From Patiria miniata (Eukaryota; Echinodermata; Asteroidea; Valvatida; Asterinidae): 64,000 bases of DNA. The notes beneath the pieces were generated by a model that was not told the origin of the DNA, made no database searches, and was given only the letters and a program-made list of their open reading frames with translations. The translations under genes were made by a program, and so were the position numbers. Below are positions 1-12,300 of the stretch, piece after piece (the first letter of the stretch is position 1; every line of letters starts with the position of its first letter). Location: assembly GCF_015706575.1 (NCBI RefSeq), contig NW_024037069.1, positions 39,391,315 through 39,455,314 on the forward strand, written 5' to 3'.

Positions 1-610
1 CCAACCATCCTTCGTTCGAGCAAAGTTAGTTGAACTATGGTTTACTATAGCTCCTGCCAAAAATGCTCCTAAATGCACTACGAGTTAATTTAGGGGTCAT
101 TTAGTCCCTTGTTATTCAAAGGAACTGTTACAGAGGATTTTCTTTGTTATTGTCAATCCCCCGTTGTCACTAAAAATGTGGATTGGACTTGTGGTTTACT
201 TAGTACCAGGCTTGTGATGGACTTGTGATGGACTCAAATGCAACACTGCACTCCAGTAAATGTTATGCACTTTGCTGACAGGCCAAAAACTATAGTCAGG
301 GAGCTAGGCTCAACCCCTTGCTGTTTTACAGGCAATTGACTTTACGAGCAAAATTTGCAAACATTGAAGTGTTTGGAGAGTGTAGACGTCTGTCCTTGCT
401 TTCACGTGTGGCACCCCGAAAATTAATCCTGGAATTAAATTGTTAATGTTACATTGATACATTAAATAAAAAAACTTGGCTCATGTTTAGCGACAAGTTA
501 TTTAAGTTTCAAATCTTGATTTTAGTTTTTTCCACTCATTATTCCAGTGAAAGTATGTTTTTTTTGGTGCAATTAAGTAAGTGCTGAATTTTTGTGTTAT
601 GTGTGCACAG
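1..610. other. Upstream intron sequence of PDXDC1, no exon recognised
   Basis: This AT-rich stretch precedes the first recognised PDXDC1 exon, whose acceptor AG is at 609-610. I see no open frame with flanking splice sites that matches the expected upstream part of the protein. It is most simply intron. A short exon could have been missed. Confidence 0.4.
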
Positions 611-3600
611 CTTGGTAGCGAGCTAAACAGACAGAATCTTGGCGTACCGGTGGACGTGGTCAATTTGGATAAAGACGGCGTGTGTTTGCGGTTCAGCCCC
701 CTCCAGTCAGCATCATGTAAGTCACATGTTCGAGTCTAGTCTGGGGTTGCAGTGCGTGAAGGGGGACAACAGTCGATAGACATGTTACTTGTGTAAAACT
801 AGAGCCTCAAGTGAATCATTCTAACTCTTTTTTAAAGTTTTCAAAGTTTTCAAGTTTTTGACACTGTTTATTGCTTTATCATTGCAGATAGAGGAACAAC
901 TGCTGACGACATCGACAATTTCATGGAGTCTCTGAAAATTCTCATTGTGAGTTAACCCTAACTCCCTAGCATGATTTACTAGGAACCATACCCATCCTGG
1001 CACATTCCAACACCATATGGGAAACTGCACACACATATTTCTGACTTTGATTCTGGAGGTGTGTCAACCCAATGTAAAAGACTGTCAGTTTAGGGGTACT
1101 GTACCCATCCAGACAGATTCCAACAAAACATGCCGTTGGGGATCAATGGGTTGAGTTCTGTTAGGGTACATGTAAGATACTTGTTGAAGTTAGCAGTTTG
1201 CTACAATGCTGTTTTGGATTCAGGGTACTTTTGAAATGCATTTTGGAAAAAATAAATTTACTGCTCAGCCCATGGGGTAAACGTCTCTAAACCTCCAAAT
1301 CCTCTAAACCTGATAGGGTTCATTTTGTTTAGTATGAGTAACTCTCTTAATGTTTTTAATGTAATTTAACCGCAATTCAGCTTTTGGCTGCCATGGTTAA
1401 ATAAAATGAACCATTTCAAATCAAAAATTTGAAGAATCTAACAATTTGCTGAGAGCTGATTTTTGAAGTTTGAATGTTTGAAGACAAATGAAATCCAACA
1501 AGAAGTTCCCCGTTTCAAATTTCATGCAGGAACACTTGAATTTCACCTGCGAGCATCGACTGGAGTTCCAAGAAGCAGTAGAGTCGAGAGAGAATCTTCT
1601 CTTTGTGGACATGGTCTCCCACGGTGGTCTGGGTGTTATACAGTAAGTCGTCCTTTCTTTCGAACCGTATCGCCCTTGTACTGCAGCAAGTCAGTGTTGA
1701 AATGGCTACGTATGGGCGCTGTTCACGACTATCCTCTTGTGAAAGCAAATTCTAACTCTGAGGCTAGGGTTTTCTTTGCTGTTTCCTTGACAGTGTCATG
1801 AAATTCTTTTGCATTTGGTCCAGAACAGGTCACTATGTCTCATCCATACTTTAGCCTTAGAGTTCTAAAGTTTTCTAGTGTGGTCTGAGCAATTGGGCTT
1901 TTGACAGGAAGGGAAATCTGAGTATTTGCACTAAACACAAAAAGGTTGCTGAAAATTTCAAGGTTTGTGTGTGTGCCAGGATGTGTGTCTGAACGCTACT
2001 GTAGATTGGGACTTCCCATATAACAAACAGGGTGGGGTCCACCAAAAAAAAGTTCGGTATTGCGGTAATTTATTATCCCTTACTCCCCAGGCATTTTTGC
2101 CAGGATGTAACCTCAATCCTGCAAAATCCTCCAACTACCTCCATGTAAAAATTGCATACAGCCTCAATCCTGCACAATCCTCCGTTTTTTCTTGAATATG
2201 GTTCTTGGAGGGGTGACCACTGCCCCAATCCTGCAAAATCCTCCGGCAGTGCTGTCAATATCTTGAGGCAGAGTCAGTGACATCCTGGGGCAGTGCAGAG
2301 GATTTCAAGTGTAATCTAGGCCTAAATGTATGCACGGCTGAGCATAAACAACACAAGTTCCGGCCCAAGACCTTGACACAGTGCATTCTCCGAAATCAGC
2401 CACACACTTTTTCCATGTAGCCTCAATCCTGCGAAAGCCTCCGTTTTGGTAAGAGGAATTTGGAGGATTTGGGAAGGTTAGGGTTAGAGTGATTCTCAAC
2501 GGCCAATGCTTTGTATGATTAAACATAAAATTTGGGAGCCAAAAGTGTGTTACATTTGTGAGTCCGAAAAGGAATCTACTACAAAACACTGGCTAACAGC
2601 TCTGGGTCGCAATGCTGTTGCTTTGAATACAAGTCTGACACTTTGTAAGAAATGAAAATTGACTTTTTTTCTTTCCGTTTCTTCCAGATTCATCCCGGAG
2701 TACCTGAACGCCAGCAAGAACAAAGAGACCACGGCCAAGGAACTGGACAAGATCAACGCGGAGATCGTCCAGCGGCTTCAGGCCGGCGAGAACGGCAGCA
2801 GCATCTGCCAGGTGCAGACCGGCGGCGGCACCAAGGCCATCGGGGTAGGGGTGGTCACGGAGGGGGTCAGCATCGACGACGTGGTGGACTTGGTCTGGTC
2901 CACGGGCAAAGAACTGGAAGATTCATCCAAGGTGAGGGTTTATCTCTGTAAAGACATACAATTTTTTAATATTGAAGTTTTGCCATTCTCTGACATAGCT
3001 TTGTATGCACTCTGTACTCATCGCTTTGTACGGACCTATGAGAAAAAAAAAATCACAAGCCTGCTTTTTTTTTTTTATTTGGTATAGTTCCTTGACTCCA
3101 TGGCAGATGTTGTGTTGAAAGGTATTGAAGATGCGCAGAGGGAGCTGGTGAAAGAAAATGAGAACAGACTCATGGAAGAGGTATGGCTATTGTTCCCTTT
3201 GTTATCTTTAAAAAAAAATTGAATGGCCTGATGTTTCTACACTAGCAGTGTCTTCCTCAAAAGGTTAAAAAAAATTGAATCACATTTCTCACAGCAGTCA
3301 AGAGAAGCCAACTAAATTTCTTTGGCTGAGTTGATCATTGTTTCTCACCGTGTTTTCCACAGGGTGTGTTTCGGCAAGTGCCCATCGTCTCGTCGCTCCT
3401 GAACTGGTTCTCCCCGCCCCCCAAGGAGGCAACCATCAAAGGAAGGTCCCTCAATCTCACATCAGGTAGGGTTCCTGGGCAAAAGTAATAATTCCATCTG
3501 GAACTAGGTTCTTGAATAGTACATTCCAAGTGATCTCCATATCTTTACCAATTTATAAATACAGACTTGTGTGAGAGTCGAGCATGTCATTGTACAGCAT

Positions 3601-4899
3601 CCTACACAGATAAGGTGCATAGACAATATCTCTTTCACTCTTTTTTCTTTTTCTCCAGGTGCTCTGGAGAGCACAGAGACCACCTACAAGCTCCACATGC
3701 AGGTGCAGAAGGAAAGCGGCGTCACCCCGACCCGCAAGACCGCACCCCGCAAGACCCCCTCCACCCCCACCACGCCACTGACGCCCAACTCCACCCCTCA
3801 GGGGTCGCACTTTGGCGAGGGGGAACCCGAGGAAGTAGAGGGGGAGGGGGAAGAGGAAGGGGAGGGGGAGACCCAGAGACGGGTGCAGAAGCGGGATCTT
3901 GAGGAGCTGCAGCCCCAGGCGGGATTGGAAGGGACGGGGAGCAGTAGTAGTACAGCTACCACCACAAGGTGAGATGGCATAACCTCAAGACAGTAAGGGG
4001 TGTGAGAATGGGTGGGGAATAGGGTGTGGCAGGGGATTGGGTGGGGTGGGTAGAGGTCCAGCAATGGGTGCAGAAGTGGGATCTAGGGGAATAGCAGCCC
4101 CAAGTGGGAATGGAAGGGACAGGGAGTAGTTGTAGAGCTACTATTTCAAAGTGAGAAGTAGTGACTCCAGACTGTATGGTTGAGGGAAAGGCTGAGGTTT
4201 TGGGCTTGAGTTGGGAGGGGATGGGGGCCCAATAATGGGTGCAGAGAGGGAACTGGAGTGGCTGTAACCCCAGTTGGATTCAGAGACGGGTGCAGAAGCG
4301 GGATCTAGTAGTACAGCTACTACCACAAGGTTAGTTGGGGGGGGGGGGGGGTTAAAGGTACACGTGTCCCACTCACTGAATATGCACACAAAAGCGGCAA
4401 ACGTGCACTTGTGTTGGAGTAGAACATACCCAAGGTTTTACGGTAGTTAGATCAACGTGCCCTTTTTTTTCGAGTCCACTCCAAAGTTTTGGTACATCAA
4501 CCTTTTTTTTTCAAAACTGTTAGTCTGGTTTTGTTCTGTCATCTTTGTGTTAAAAGAATTTCTTTATTTTGTTCTCCCCTTTTTATTTCTCAAAATCTCT
4601 CTCTCTTTTCCTGTCTCTTTTTCGCTTTTCAATTTCCCACCGCCTTGCTGTGTTTCTTGATCTCTTGTCTTCCCTTTCCCTTGTCCGTTTGTTTCTGTGT
4701 GGCTGTTGCCTGTCTGCGCATGTATTCCGTACCTGCAAATTATTTCTTTCTTTTGTGTACTTTGTTTCTGTCTGTCATGTCCGTCTTTCTCTCCTCTTTG
4801 TCTCATGTTGTCCACAGTAACAGTAGTTTCCAAGAGGTCACTCAGGCAGACGTCAGTGAATCGATCGTGGAGAACGAAGACGAGGAGAACCTGAAATAG
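611..4899 (+). CDS. PDXDC1: PDXDC1, pyridoxal-dependent decarboxylase domain-containing protein 1, C-terminal part (8 exons)
   Basis: Coding exons are 611-716, 888-946, 1530-1642, 2688-2931, 3088-3180, 3363-3465, 3659-3968 and 4818-4899. All have GT/AG borders, and they join in frame to 370 codons including the TAG stop. The best match is the stretch containing RQVPIVSSLLNWFSP, followed by a TSGALEST motif, which parallels the conserved C-terminal region of vertebrate PDXDC1. The PLP-binding group II decarboxylase domain lies upstream and is absent from this window, so no catalytic residue can be checked. The family is thought to be cytoplasmic and is poorly understood; its enzyme activity is unproven. 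The exon at 3659-3968 encodes a low-complexity tail rich in Pro/Thr and then Glu (TPTRKTAPRKTPSTP, then an acidic run), and the last exon ends in acidic residues. Copies of this exon's 3' end follow in the next intron. Identity is strong and the exon ends are well supported. Confidence 0.9.
2077..2486 (+). repeat. CCTCAATCCTGC repeat element, copy 1
   Basis: This copy lies in a PDXDC1 intron. It starts near a CCCTTACTCCCCAGG end and finishes in GGTTAGGGTTA. The unit CCTCAATCCTGCAAAATCC recurs several times inside it, with conserved landmarks such as CGGCCCAAGACCTTGACAC. The same order of landmarks is found at 9597-10116, and in reverse complement at 10253-10580 and 31437-31818. No coding capacity is seen. 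Confidence 0.85.
3880..4335 (+). repeat. Decayed tandem copies of the PDXDC1 exon tail
   Basis: The last 90 or so bases of exon 3659-3968, from GGTGCAGAAGCGGGATCT to ACCACAAG/GT, recur at about 4067-4152 and 4230-4333. The second copy has lost the donor (TTTCAAAGTGAG). The third keeps ACCACAAG followed by GTTAGT, a usable donor. Spacing is about 170-180 bases. This looks like a local tandem duplication across the exon-intron border. Confidence 0.75.
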
Positions 4900-6840
4900 A
4901 AAGCAAAAAAAAATCCCTACCAGGAATTTTTCCAAGCACTGTGAATATCTAATATCAGTTGAAGTACAATCATAATAGGTACACACAGAAATTATTTTCA
5001 TACTTCAGAGTCATGTTTTGCCTCGATTCTCTTAATTTTAGTACGAAACATATGTCTTAAATTTTGTTTCAAAGATGTAGAAAAGTTGTCTGTCATTCTA
5101 CTTTAGCAATGAAGGTTGCTGTTTTTTTTGTTTTGTTTTTATTCTGGATGTACTTGTTATTACAGTGCATTAGCATCTTAAGTATTGTAAATGTTAAAGA
5201 GTTTATTTTCAATTATCATTCGTTTACTTGTAAGATATTTCTTTTAAAGTATTAGGCAAAGTTTCATGGCACTGCTAAGCAAGTTTACTTAGCCGATTAT
5301 TGGCTATTTTACTGAGAACCGGTGAGGAGCTGTGTATTTCACAGTAGTTTAGCTGGTTCCCCGTGTTTTTTTGGTAAGCAAAAGATTTACTTACTATAAA
5401 GCAGGGCCCAATTTCATGACACAACTTAATGTCGGTGAAAAATCTCCGCTTACTGTAGCTGAGAATTCTGTGCTTATGGTAAGCATATTTCACGGGTTAG
5501 CAAGGACGTTAGGCTTGTGAGCATGCATTTATCAGTAACTAAGGATTCTGTGCTTACAGGGTTAGCACAGAATTTCTATGCTAGCGCGGTTAGCACAAAA
5601 TGGTGATCGTAAGCGCGGAATTCTATGGTGAGCAGAGCCATGAAATTGAGCCCTGCTTTGTTAAATGAGATTCATGTTTTAAATTTTGTTTGGGAGTACT
5701 TACTACAAAAATAGCAGAGAGAAGTTATGTTTCCTCACACAGAAGTCTCAAAGTTCAGGACCAACTGTAACATTCCTCAACTTCAAACAGAGAAGTTAAA
5801 TGAAATTGGATATGTTCAACTGTGGAATTACTAGCACTTGGCTTTCGTTTAACGACCTGGTCCTATAATATACAATTTAAAATTTTTAAAATTAGTTAAG
5901 CATTCTGAAAAAGAAGATATTGAAATGAAGATGTGACAAAAATATGGAAGTCTGACAACGTTGTTTTCAATTTTGGTGAGTTCACAAGGGAGTTATTATT
6001 TTTTAGAGATGGCACTGTCAGACAGTGGAATATAAAATACAATCATGATTAATTTTTGTTGTTTTGATTTTTTTTTTTTCCAGAATTGATAGATAATTGA
6101 ATATTAAAACTCATCTTGTACAAAGCCTTTTCGTTCCTTTGTTTGTAGCAATGTACATGAGCTCTTTTTTGTAGAGGTGAAAAACAAGTTACATTGAAAT
6201 TCATTCAGATAAATTATTTATTCTGTTATTTCTGTAAGCTAAAACGTAAAGTTTGGGTCAAAGGACATTACGCAGTAGAACCTTGAGAGATTGGTTAAAT
6301 CAGTTGGTGAAGGGTTCTTCTGTGGAAAATGATTGTTTTCAAACGAAGAAAAACATTCAATACGACTTTCTGTTTTATATTGTCTATAAATGAAGAAAAT
6401 CGCAGGTTAAATAGTCTCACTTGTTCAACAAGACAAAAACATGCTGTAAATTTGTGCAATTGGGCTGTACCTTCAATTTCATTCCAATTTGTTTGTTTCA
6501 CATCGGTTCAACAGTGAACATTTTCTCAGCCGAAAGCTTTTCTTTTATTTTATATGGCTTTTAGTTGCATGTAAGCTTTCATTCCAGTGTAGAAATGTGT
6601 CCATAATGATCTGTGGTAATATTGCCACAAACACGACTTGATTTGGTGTTTTATTTGACAATGTGTAGAGAGATACTGCTTACAAAAAAAAATTCTATAA
6701 ATTTCACAAAAGTATGCTGCATGTACCGTATAACTGACTCCCGGTACTTGTACATCATTATATAATTAATTACAATATGTAATCCTACAATGAAGAATTA
6801 AAATGGGATAAGAAATTTATTTATAACTATATATCTTGAG
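4900..6840 (+). other. Probable PDXDC1 3' UTR and downstream DNA
   Basis: This AT-rich, gene-free stretch follows the PDXDC1 stop. The small ORFs in it have no recognisable features. About 5250-5655 is a repeat rich in GCTAAGC- and GGTTAGCA-type words, shared with 13080-13440. I could not place a polyadenylation site with confidence. Confidence 0.45.
5250..5655. repeat. GCTTAGC-type dispersed repeat, copy 1
   Basis: It shares long runs with 13080-13440, including CTGTGCTTACAGGGTTAGC, ATGGTGATCGTAAGC and GCAGAGCCATGA. Weaker relatives lie at about 43850-43990 and 48395-48545. It has no coding capacity and the element class is unknown. Confidence 0.7.
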
Positions 6841-6972
6841 CCCGAGTCTCTTATTGTGCAAGGTGTCAGAAACATACATTTATTGATTTTCATGTAAAAG
6901 AGTTCACTGAAATTTCATTGGAATATTTTCATAATTTTTAATCGGTTTAATATGAATCTGAAGTGATAATAA

Positions 6973-7137
6973 GGGAATAACAGTGTGAGGAGCCGGTCTT
7001 CACTGCGTGATAATGACCGGGTGTGGGGGTGACCGCTGTTAATGGACCGAGACGAAGTCGAGGTCCATTAACAGCGGTCACCCCCACACCCGGGCATTAT
7101 CACGCAGTGAAGACCGGATCCTCACACTGTTATTCCC
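6973..7137. mobile_element. Near-perfect 165-bp palindrome (foldback element)
   Basis: The left arm starts GGGAATAACAGTGTGAGG and the right arm is its reverse complement, ending CCTCACACTGTTATTCCC. The arms are over 70 bp each around a small loop near 7045-7065. Its edges (AATAAGGGAATAA and TTATTCCCATTAATAAATACC) resemble those of the next two inverted-repeat units, so the three belong to one family. Confidence 0.85.
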
Positions 7138-7138
7138 A

Positions 7139-7819
7139 TTAATAAATACCTTTATAACGAAATAAACAGTTAAAATGCTCCAATTTTGTGACTTTTTTTC
7201 CGGCGATATTTCCAAACTTTTTTGTGTTCATGTTCATGGGCCATATTTTAGCTTAACAGCTATAACGACGTAAACTCAACAGAAACTGCTGCCGTAGCGA
7301 AACAAATTACAACAATGTTTTCATATCTTTACCTGATGGAGGAAGCTGAAATCTCGTTTACACATTCCTTGTGTCCGGAATTACAAAGATGCTTGGTTTA
7401 GGAAAGGTAAATATGTCGGTGGGTGAAGTGTTTCAAAGAAAATAAATCGTAGATCTACGCTTTCGTCGTAAACATCCTCAGTATATACTGCACTGCTGTA
7501 CGATGTCGTTTCAAAACTTCCTTACGCGCGCGCACGCACGCATCCCTAGCAACTGTGTTGCGTACGCGCGCGTCAGTCTTACGCGATGGGGGTTGAGCGC
7601 ATGTGCAGTGCTCAATTGTTAAAAGCTACCGCAGGACTGTTACTATATTTTGACCAATCATTGGCTTGCATGGGGCTGAACGGGGCTTGATCAATGCTGG
7701 TTCAGGGGCCATTTATTCGCTTGTTCTTTGAAGCCGGTCCATTATCACCGTTAATGACCGGCCACGTGATCGAGTCTCGACCAATCAGAAACCATCAACT
7801 CTCCAAGGTATTTATTAAT
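7139..7819. mobile_element. Inverted-repeat-bounded segment, about 680 bp
   Basis: It is bounded by TTAATAAATACCTT on the left and its reverse complement AAGGTATTTATTAA on the right. The interior has a CpG-rich patch around 7525-7590 and, near 7735-7765, words shared with the neighbouring palindrome (GGTCCATTA, TTAATGACCGG). There is no ORF of note. Confidence 0.55.
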
Positions 7820-8205
7820 TGTTAATAAGGGAATAAATATGTGCTTGGCCGGTTTGAAAGACGTACATTTAAAGTCGGCTAGGGCGTTTGGCTTGGGCAA
7901 TTATCAGCATCCTGGCCCCTAGCTGGTTTTAAACGTACTTGATTAACCCCTTAAGGACGGGGTGTAATGGGGACATTCCTCCACACATAGAGCAAGTGGC
8001 CCGCATGACTGCACAGCCTTTGTGTGGTAGCGGGACAGCACAAAAGCAGCAGCTGTGGAACTACCCACTAGCTGTGTGCCACGGCATACCACAGCTGGCA
8101 ACTGCATTCCAATGAGGATTAGCGGCCGCGGCCATGACCGCTTCCGGTACGCATGGGGTTAATACCGGCAAAGCACATATTTATTCCTATTCATAAATAC
8201 CTTTC
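7806..8205. mobile_element. Foldback element of the AAGGTATTTAT family, about 400 bp
   Basis: The left end reads AAGGTATTTATTAATTG and then GGAATAAATATGTGCTTGG (7830 on). The right end carries the complements AAGCACATATTTATTCC (8171-8187) and ATAAATACCTT. A second, inner inverted pair built on GACGTACATTTAAA / TTTAAACGTACTT spans about 7860-7940. Confidence 0.7.
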
Positions 8206-8209
8206 GGTC

Positions 8210-9390
8210 AAAAAGTCAAAACACGTCAAAACTTGTAAATTTGCAACGATTCTGTTCAACAGTTCTGCTTCGTGCCTTGTGAAACGTATCTCTAGCCATG
8301 TTTATGGTATATGCCTCATGTGAGTAGTGCTAAAAGTCTCCTTATATGGCGATTGGCACAGTGCCAGTAAAGTGTTTAAAACCACCCACGTGGCAGGATC
8401 TCAGCAAATAGGAATGGGTACCGTCTTAGGTATTGACGAATAAAAGTTTGAGGAAAAAATTGCCGGGGGTTACGCTTGGTTTTGCAAGGGAAAAAGAATG
8501 GCCAAAATGCAGTTTATTACATTAAAAAAAAGACTATTATAAAATTCAATATTTTAACACCTCCCCCCCCCAAAAAAAATTAAACAAGGTCTCAAGCCTG
8601 CATATTGAATGCAATGTTGAGCACTGCTAGGGGATCAAAAAACCTTAAAATGTATTTTTGGCCAGAAATGTATTTTTTCCTACATCACACGAAATCAACA
8701 CAAACACACAAAATACAAGACAAGGACACACAATGTTTCTTTGTTTCACTTCAAGTTTATTTGTTTCTTCCAGTAAAGTACATCAAGTACTTGACAAGAG
8801 CTTCGAGCCCAACAGGAGAACGTGGCCAAATTCCTGAGGCCTTAAAGCCTAAACAACCCTCCCCAAATGCAATAAAACCAGGTCTTAAAAGTAAGTAAAC
8901 AGTCTGAGTCAGGTTTCTTAAGGAAATCCTCGTAAGTAATTTCACAATGTTGTTTCTACTTTGTCTTTCGTTATTTTTTTAAGAGCGACTCTAAGTACCA
9001 GTGTTGAATGAGGGCTGCTGGGTGATTCCATAAATTTAGGGTCCAATTTTGGTGTCCGAGTTACATCTGACTTGGGTAAGATTTTGTAATCTAGGACACA
9101 TGTCTCTGATTCTAAGAGTGATTATGTAAAGCAAACTACCTGGTAAACAAATGAAAAAATTTAGTGTGAAGTCATTTTTATTGACACTTGAATGGCAAAT
9201 TAACAGGTCCGGTGTAACAGGGACACCAAAAATGTCACACTTTTGGACCCCTTATTTATGGACATACCCTGCTGTAAACAAACGCCCTCATCTTTTGCTC
9301 CTGAATTTTGTGAATTTTTTTAAGAGTAAATGGGAATTGATGCATTGACAAGGAAAGGGGAAGGTGTTTTTGCTGCTCGATTGTTTCGGC
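8210..9390. other. Gene-free stretch and RPSA 3' flank
   Basis: I see no coding exon here. On the minus strand an AATAAA lies at 9182-9177, about 210 bases past the RPSA stop, and is a fair candidate polyadenylation signal. The rest is plain AT-rich DNA. Confidence 0.4.
9177..9182 (-). terminator. Candidate RPSA polyadenylation signal
   Basis: TTTATT on the plus strand reads AATAAA on the minus strand, about 210 bases downstream of the RPSA stop codon. Position and sequence are consistent with a short 3' UTR for a ribosomal protein gene. The cleavage site was not located. Confidence 0.35.
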
Positions 9391-12300
9391 TTAGACGTTC
9401 CAATCCTGGGTGGCGGAACCACCCCATTCACCGGTGGCAGGTGCTTGGGGAGCAGGAGCGGCAGACCAGTCCTTGGTGGCGTTGGGGTCCGGTGTAGCCC
9501 AGTCGTCGGTTGTTGGGTAGGTAGACTGCATGGCCACGCCGGGCACGGTCATAGACTCAGCTGCCCACTGTTGAGAAAAGAAAGGATTTCAGGGATTAAC
9601 CATAACTCCCTAGGCCTTTTTGCTAGGATGTAGCCTCAATCCTGCCAAATCCTCCAATTGGCCGCATGGAAAAATGGCACATAGCCTCAATCCTGCAAAT
9701 TCCTCCCTAGGCCTTTTTGCTAGGATGTAGCCTCAATCCTGCAAAATCCTCCAATTGGCCTCGTGGAAAAATAGCATATTGCCTCAATCCTGCAAATTCC
9801 TCCATTATTTCTTGAATATGATCCGTGGGGGGGGGGGGGGGGATCACTGCCTGAATCCTGCAAAATCCTGCGGCAGTGACTCAATATGTTGAGGCTTGGT
9901 CAGTGACATCCTGGAGCAGTACGGAGTATTTCAAGCATAATTCAGGCCTATATTTAATGCATGGCTGAGCAAAAACAACACGAGGTCCGGCCCAAGACCT
10001 TGACACAGTGCATCCTTCAAAATCAGTAACGCACTTTTGCCGTGTAAACTTCAATCCTCCAAATTCCTCCACTTTGGCAAAGAGGATTTTGAAGGATTCA
10101 GGGTGGTTAGGGTTTAACGTATCCTTTCATGGCCAGCTGGCTGTCATATTGGAAATGTGCAGTAAAGGTGTATGTTTATGCTGCACCGTAGGACGGATTG
10201 CATTAGACATTTAGGCCCAATTGCATATAACGCTTTATGACAAGAAAGTGTCGGTTGATTTTGGAGGATGCATTGGGTCGAGTTCGTAGGCTGTACCCAG
10301 CATTGTTGATGTTCAGCCATGCATAATTGAGCCCTGCATTATGCTCGATATCATCCGCACTGCTTCTGAATGTCATCGGCACTGCCTCAACCCATTAAGA
10401 CAGTGATTGTTGGAGGATTTTAAAGGATTGAGGCAGTGGTCACCCCTCCACTGAACAAATTCAAGAAATAACTGATGATTTTGGAGGATTGAGGCTGAAT
10501 CCTATTTTTACATGGTAGTAATTGGAGGATGCTGCAGGATTGAGGATGGTTCCTAACCAAAAGGGCCTAGGGGGTTAGGATAAAATGGCATACATGAAAA
10601 GTAAAAACAACAAGGCAATCAGCTGATCCAAGTGAAGGATGAATGGCAGCTACTTACATCAGTAACCTTGACGCCAGCAGGCTGGTCTTGAGGCACGGCG
10701 GCCGTTATAGCAGGGACCTCACCCGGTCCTCCCCACTGCTCCTGGTAGGCTGGCTGGGGCTCCTCCTTGGCTTGGGCCTTCTCACGAGCTTCCTGCTCTT
10801 CCTTCTCAGCCTTAAGAGAAAAGAGAAACAACAGATATGAAACTGGCATTAGCCAAAAAAATCTGAAATTTCGCCTAACCAAAATCGGTGTTGGAAATGA
10901 CTGTGTGCCCGACCGCAGTCCCTTCATATATAATTTAACCGATAACGATGTCCACAAGAACGATGTAAAATCTAAAATTAAAAACAACCTCCCTGGTAAA
11001 TGCAGTTTTCTAATGTACATCGAGAAATAGTCCCCGTTGTTATCTTTTTCCTCCAACCATTGCCACTGGAATTAATCTTTAACGCCCGTTTCTATTTTGG
11101 AGAGATTATCCTCGCGTTTGACCATCAGTAACATTTTTGTAGCGGCTATAGCATCGTATGTGTGCATGCACGCACCATGCGCGATGTTTGTGTACCGTGT
11201 GCCACAGTGATTTTTCCGTGTCATAGGTGAATGTTTAACCTGTTCTCCAGCCGGAAAAGGATCAGATCAGTGTTGGCCAAGGTGTTTCTTCCGTAGAAAC
11301 ACTCACTTTGCAACTGGTGAAAGAGATTCAAACTACGCTCGCGATTATTTTAATCGCCTTTTTTTCGCTTTTTTTTCCTCGAAATTACAGTTTAAAAAAA
11401 AATCACATTTTGTGGAAAAACTTTGTGGGACACATTGAAAGAAAACCGGAAGTTTCGTTGGAAAAGTCCAAAAGTCGGTTTTCTGATTAAAAATCGGAAA
11501 AGTTTCATCTCTGAAACAAAATTCAACTTTCATAATCCTCCAATAAAAGCTTCCACTGCATAGAAAACCAATGGCACATTGGCCGCATTTGAATTACTTG
11601 GCTATGCCTGGGATTCCCAGCAATTGACCTATCGCGGTAGAATCGCGTTAGAATCGCATCAACGCAGCTTGTGAAATATTGTCCAATTACCTAATATACA
11701 AATGGACGCGCAACGCGCAAAATCTGAGTAAGTGTACAAAAACTCCATAGGGTTGTCTAAGGGGCGTGGCTAACTCGCAAACAGCCGATAGGTCTATTAC
11801 ATACATGCCTATGGGGAATGGATCCAGACTCTTTCATTTGACATGCGTGATTTCTGGACATGTGACACATGTGTAATTTCATGGGGCATCAGCTCCCATA
11901 TGTAGTAATGGTGGCTGAGCTCTACTGGTTTAGGATTAAAGGAGACAATATTATGTCAGATTTTTTTTTTTTAAATTAAGAGAAGGGGGATCCAAAATGC
12001 CAGGAGTGTCTCTCATAGCTGTGGAAAACTTGGAGCATTCTCCTGGAAATATTCGAATTGCATGGGAATATCGGGTATTACGATTCTTCTTTAGTGTTTG
12101 CCTATACACGAACACGCAAATTCAAAGACAAAAGAGATAATCCCGTACTTATGAAAAACTTCAACAGTGTATAAAAAATGTTTGGTTGTGGTACCCCGGC
12201 CCGCTGCTATATCAGATTTGAACCAGCCAGCCGACACCGGCAAGCTCGGTGGTAAAACGTCTGCACTAGTAAGCAGGAGGTCGTAGGTTCCATTCCCGCC

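Noticed and set aside
4457..5001. Overlapping Phe/Leu/Ser-rich ORFs and a minus-strand Lys-rich ORF
   Set aside because: They arise from the pyrimidine-rich intron before the last PDXDC1 exon and are not genes.
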